Assembly: GCA_003645535.1 (NCBI GenBank)
Contig: QNFP01000004.1
Span: 1-45,988, forward strand
Reading direction: 5' to 3'
Length of the DNA: 45,988 nt
Source: Gammaproteobacteria bacterium
GTDB lineage: Bacteria > Pseudomonadota > Gammaproteobacteria > Pseudomonadales > Porticoccaceae
Part shown: one piece after another, positions 44,784 through 45,988 of the stretch
Numbering within the stretch: the first letter of the stretch is position 1
How the letters are laid out: every line of letters begins with the position of its first letter
The notes under the pieces: generated by a model
What the model was told of the DNA's origin: nothing
The model's database searches: none
The model's input: only the letters and a program-made list of their open reading frames with translations
Translations under genes and position numbers: made by a program

Positions 44784-45458
44784 ATGACCTCATCCATACC
44801 AAAAATAATTCATTATTTCGACTACAAAAGCCCCTATGCCTATCTTGCCCAGGAAGAAGTCTTTCGTCTCCACGTCGATACCGGCCAGAATGTCGAGTGG
44901 TTACCCCATACACTAGACATTCCCAGCTTTCTGGGTGCCGCAGAACTCGATGCTTCCGGCAACGACCTGATACAGACCCGCAATGCCCATCAGTGGCGAC
45001 GTGTTAAGTACTCTTATATGGATTGCCGCCGCGAAGCCAATCGTCGCGGCTTAACCCTTCGCGGTCCACGCAAAATATTTGACTCCTCAGTCGCGCATAT
45101 AGGGTTTTTATACGCCAAACAACATGGTGATTTCAAAAACTACCACCAGCTGGTTTTTGAGCAGTTCTGGCAGCGTAAACTGGATATTGAAGACCCAACG
45201 GCGATCCAGTCGGCCCTTCAACAATCCGGCATTGATGCCAATGGTTTTGTCAAATACCTGAGCAGAAACGGCCCCGATGAACTAAGACAAATTCAGCAAC
45301 ACGCCGAAGCCTCAGGTGTATTCGGCGTGCCCTCTTATCTAATCGGCGATGAGCTCTTTTGGGGTGGTGAGCACATCGGTCACATACGAGAGTTGTCTGG
45401 CCTGAAACCGTCTGGACTGGAACTGCCTGGCCTGAAACCGCCTGGCCTGGAACAGTAG
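44784..45458 (+). CDS. DsbA-family oxidoreductase / HCCA isomerase-like (kappa GST)
   Basis: 224 residues of the thioredoxin-fold 2-hydroxychromene-2-carboxylate isomerase and kappa-class GST group. The active region is IHYFDYKSPYAYLAQEEV, with the Ser that replaces the CxxC of true DsbA. Helical insert residues WRRVKYSYMDCRREANRRGL and the later GVFGVPSYLIGDELFWGGEH cis-Pro motif are typical. The last 20 residues (after RELS) consist of GLKPS-GLELP-type pentapeptides encoded by four 15-bp repeats that end right at the stop codon; family members end near the HIGHIRE segment. Substrate unknown. Confidence 0.9.
   Translation: MTSSIPKIIHYFDYKSPYAYLAQEEVFRLHVDTGQNVEWLPHTLDIPSFLGAAELDASGNDLIQTRNAHQWRRVKYSYMDCRREANRRGLTLRGPRKIFDSSVAHIGFLYAKQHGDFKNYHQLVFEQFWQRKLDIEDPTAIQSALQQSGIDANGFVKYLSRNGPDELRQIQQHAEASGVFGVPSYLIGDELFWGGEHIGHIRELSGLKPSGLELPGLKPPGLEQ
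45396..45455 (+). repeat. 15-bp tandem repeat (4 units) at the 3' end of the DsbA-family gene
   Basis: tctggcctgaaaccg, tctggactggaactg, cctggcctgaaaccg and cctggcctggaacag, in frame as SGLKP-SGLEL-PGLKP-PGLEQ. The TAG stop follows the last unit directly. Confidence 0.9.
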
Positions 45459-45508
45459 CTGGCCAATTGAAGCTATCAGGGTAATGGCTCGTCTGGCGAC
45501 GGACATTA

Positions 45509-45988
45509 TCACTCGTCGATATGCCCTTCTTCCATTCGCTGATCTTCGCGGTAAAAGGCCGCATAATATCGAGCCGCTTCTCTAATCTCTTCGTCGGTAA
45601 GATCAAAGGTTACCTGGGACATAGTACTGTCTTCAATCACCTGCTTACGGTGAGCAAATAATTTCCTTTCGATTTCCTGTTGGCTCATTTCCGGCAAATC
45701 CGGCCACGGCTCGTAAATTGACTTACCCGCCACCCCATGACAGTTAGCACAGCGGCGGATAACAACGGGTTGTCCTGCGGAGCCGATTTCATTTTCCAGT
45801 GATTCAATAAAATTGACCACGTGCCATATCTCTTCTTCGGTGAGGGGATGACGAAAAGAAGGCATGTCATTGCGACCTTCAGCAATCTTCCAGGCAAATG
45901 CACCAGTCGATTGTCTACCGGCTATCACTAACAGGTTGGCCGGTCTGTCATTAAGGGAAAGCCCAATAATACCGTCACCTTCACCCCA
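45509..45988 (-). CDS. Dihaem-like cytochrome c, 5' end outside window
   Basis: The track gives 139 residues from a GTG, but the frame stays open to base 45988 (WGEGDGIIGLSLNDRPANLL), so the gene begins outside the window. The visible part is the end of one cytochrome domain (GRNDMPSFRHPLTEEEIWHVVNFI, with the Met ligand) and a complete second haem domain (RCANCHGVAGKSIYEPWPDLP) with a later DSTMSQVTFDLTDEEI providing the likely Met. Such two-domain class I cytochromes carry electrons in the periplasm. Signal peptide and first CxxCH are expected outside. Confidence 0.85.
   Translation of the reverse strand, partial: WGEGDGIIGLSLNDRPANLLVIAGRQSTGAFAWKIAEGRNDMPSFRHPLTEEEIWHVVNFIESLENEIGSAGQPVVIRRCANCHGVAGKSIYEPWPDLPEMSQQEIERKLFAHRKQVIEDSTMSQVTFDLTDEEIREAARYYAAFYREDQRMEEGHIDE

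Overview
The window is about 46 kb of chromosome from a gammaproteobacterium. The evidence is a dnaX-ybaB-recR cluster next to a 4.5S (SRP) RNA gene, an rnd-ycgL-ycgN operon, hrpA, cinA, DUF2058 and YrbL-like genes, and several outer-membrane proteins. The DUF1329/DUF1302 pair, MMPL exporter, acyl-CoA dehydrogenase and POT transporter fit a marine, lipid-using member of the Cellvibrionales/Spongiibacteraceae type, but that placement is inference. I see no prophage, CRISPR array, tRNA, rRNA or intact insertion sequence.

Layout. 1-4970 (minus): hrpA, cut by the left edge, then a VWA protein and a MoxR-type AAA ATPase. 5166-6710 (plus): a proton-coupled peptide transporter. 6790-13506 (minus): a small membrane protein, ycgN, ycgL, rnd, recR, ybaB, dnaX, a c-type cytochrome and the 4.5S RNA. 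13777-19026 (plus): a peptide ABC importer with a lipoprotein binding protein and a fused double ATPase. 19439-23870 (plus): an MMPL exporter, a LolA-like carrier and an outer-membrane barrel. 23882-26493: a DUF523-DUF1722 protein (plus) and two membrane proteins (minus). 26802-30782 (plus): persulfide dioxygenase-rhodanese, an MBL hydrolase, acyl-CoA dehydrogenase and a CoA-type NUDIX hydrolase. 30959-39908 (plus): DUF1329, DUF1302, an esterase, cinA, DUF2058, recQ and a YrbL-like kinase. 39908-40113: a MITE-like element. 40213-44543 (minus): an RND pump with its adaptor. 44784-45458 (plus): a DsbA-family isomerase. 45509-45988 (minus): a cytochrome c cut by the right edge.

The most unusual feature is a recurring pattern of short, degenerate, locus-specific tandem repeats. 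At six loci the period is exactly 15 bp, with 3 to 12 units. At others it is 7, 12, 13, 14 or 21 bp. Nearly all touch a start or stop codon. In hrpA, rnd and the DsbA-family gene they are read in frame and add pentapeptide repeats. After ycgN, DUF2058, the POT gene, DUF523 and the fused ABC ATPase they begin at the stop codon. Before dnaX they lie just upstream of the start. The units do not resemble one another between loci, so this looks like a local duplication process and not a dispersed element.

Two further points stand out. dnaX carries a heptamer A AAA AAG followed by a hairpin and a -1 frame stop, placed to make a gamma subunit of 398 residues. Two separate gene sets each pair a LolA-like or DUF1329 soluble protein with an outer-membrane barrel, suggesting parallel routes for hydrophobic cargo between the membranes.
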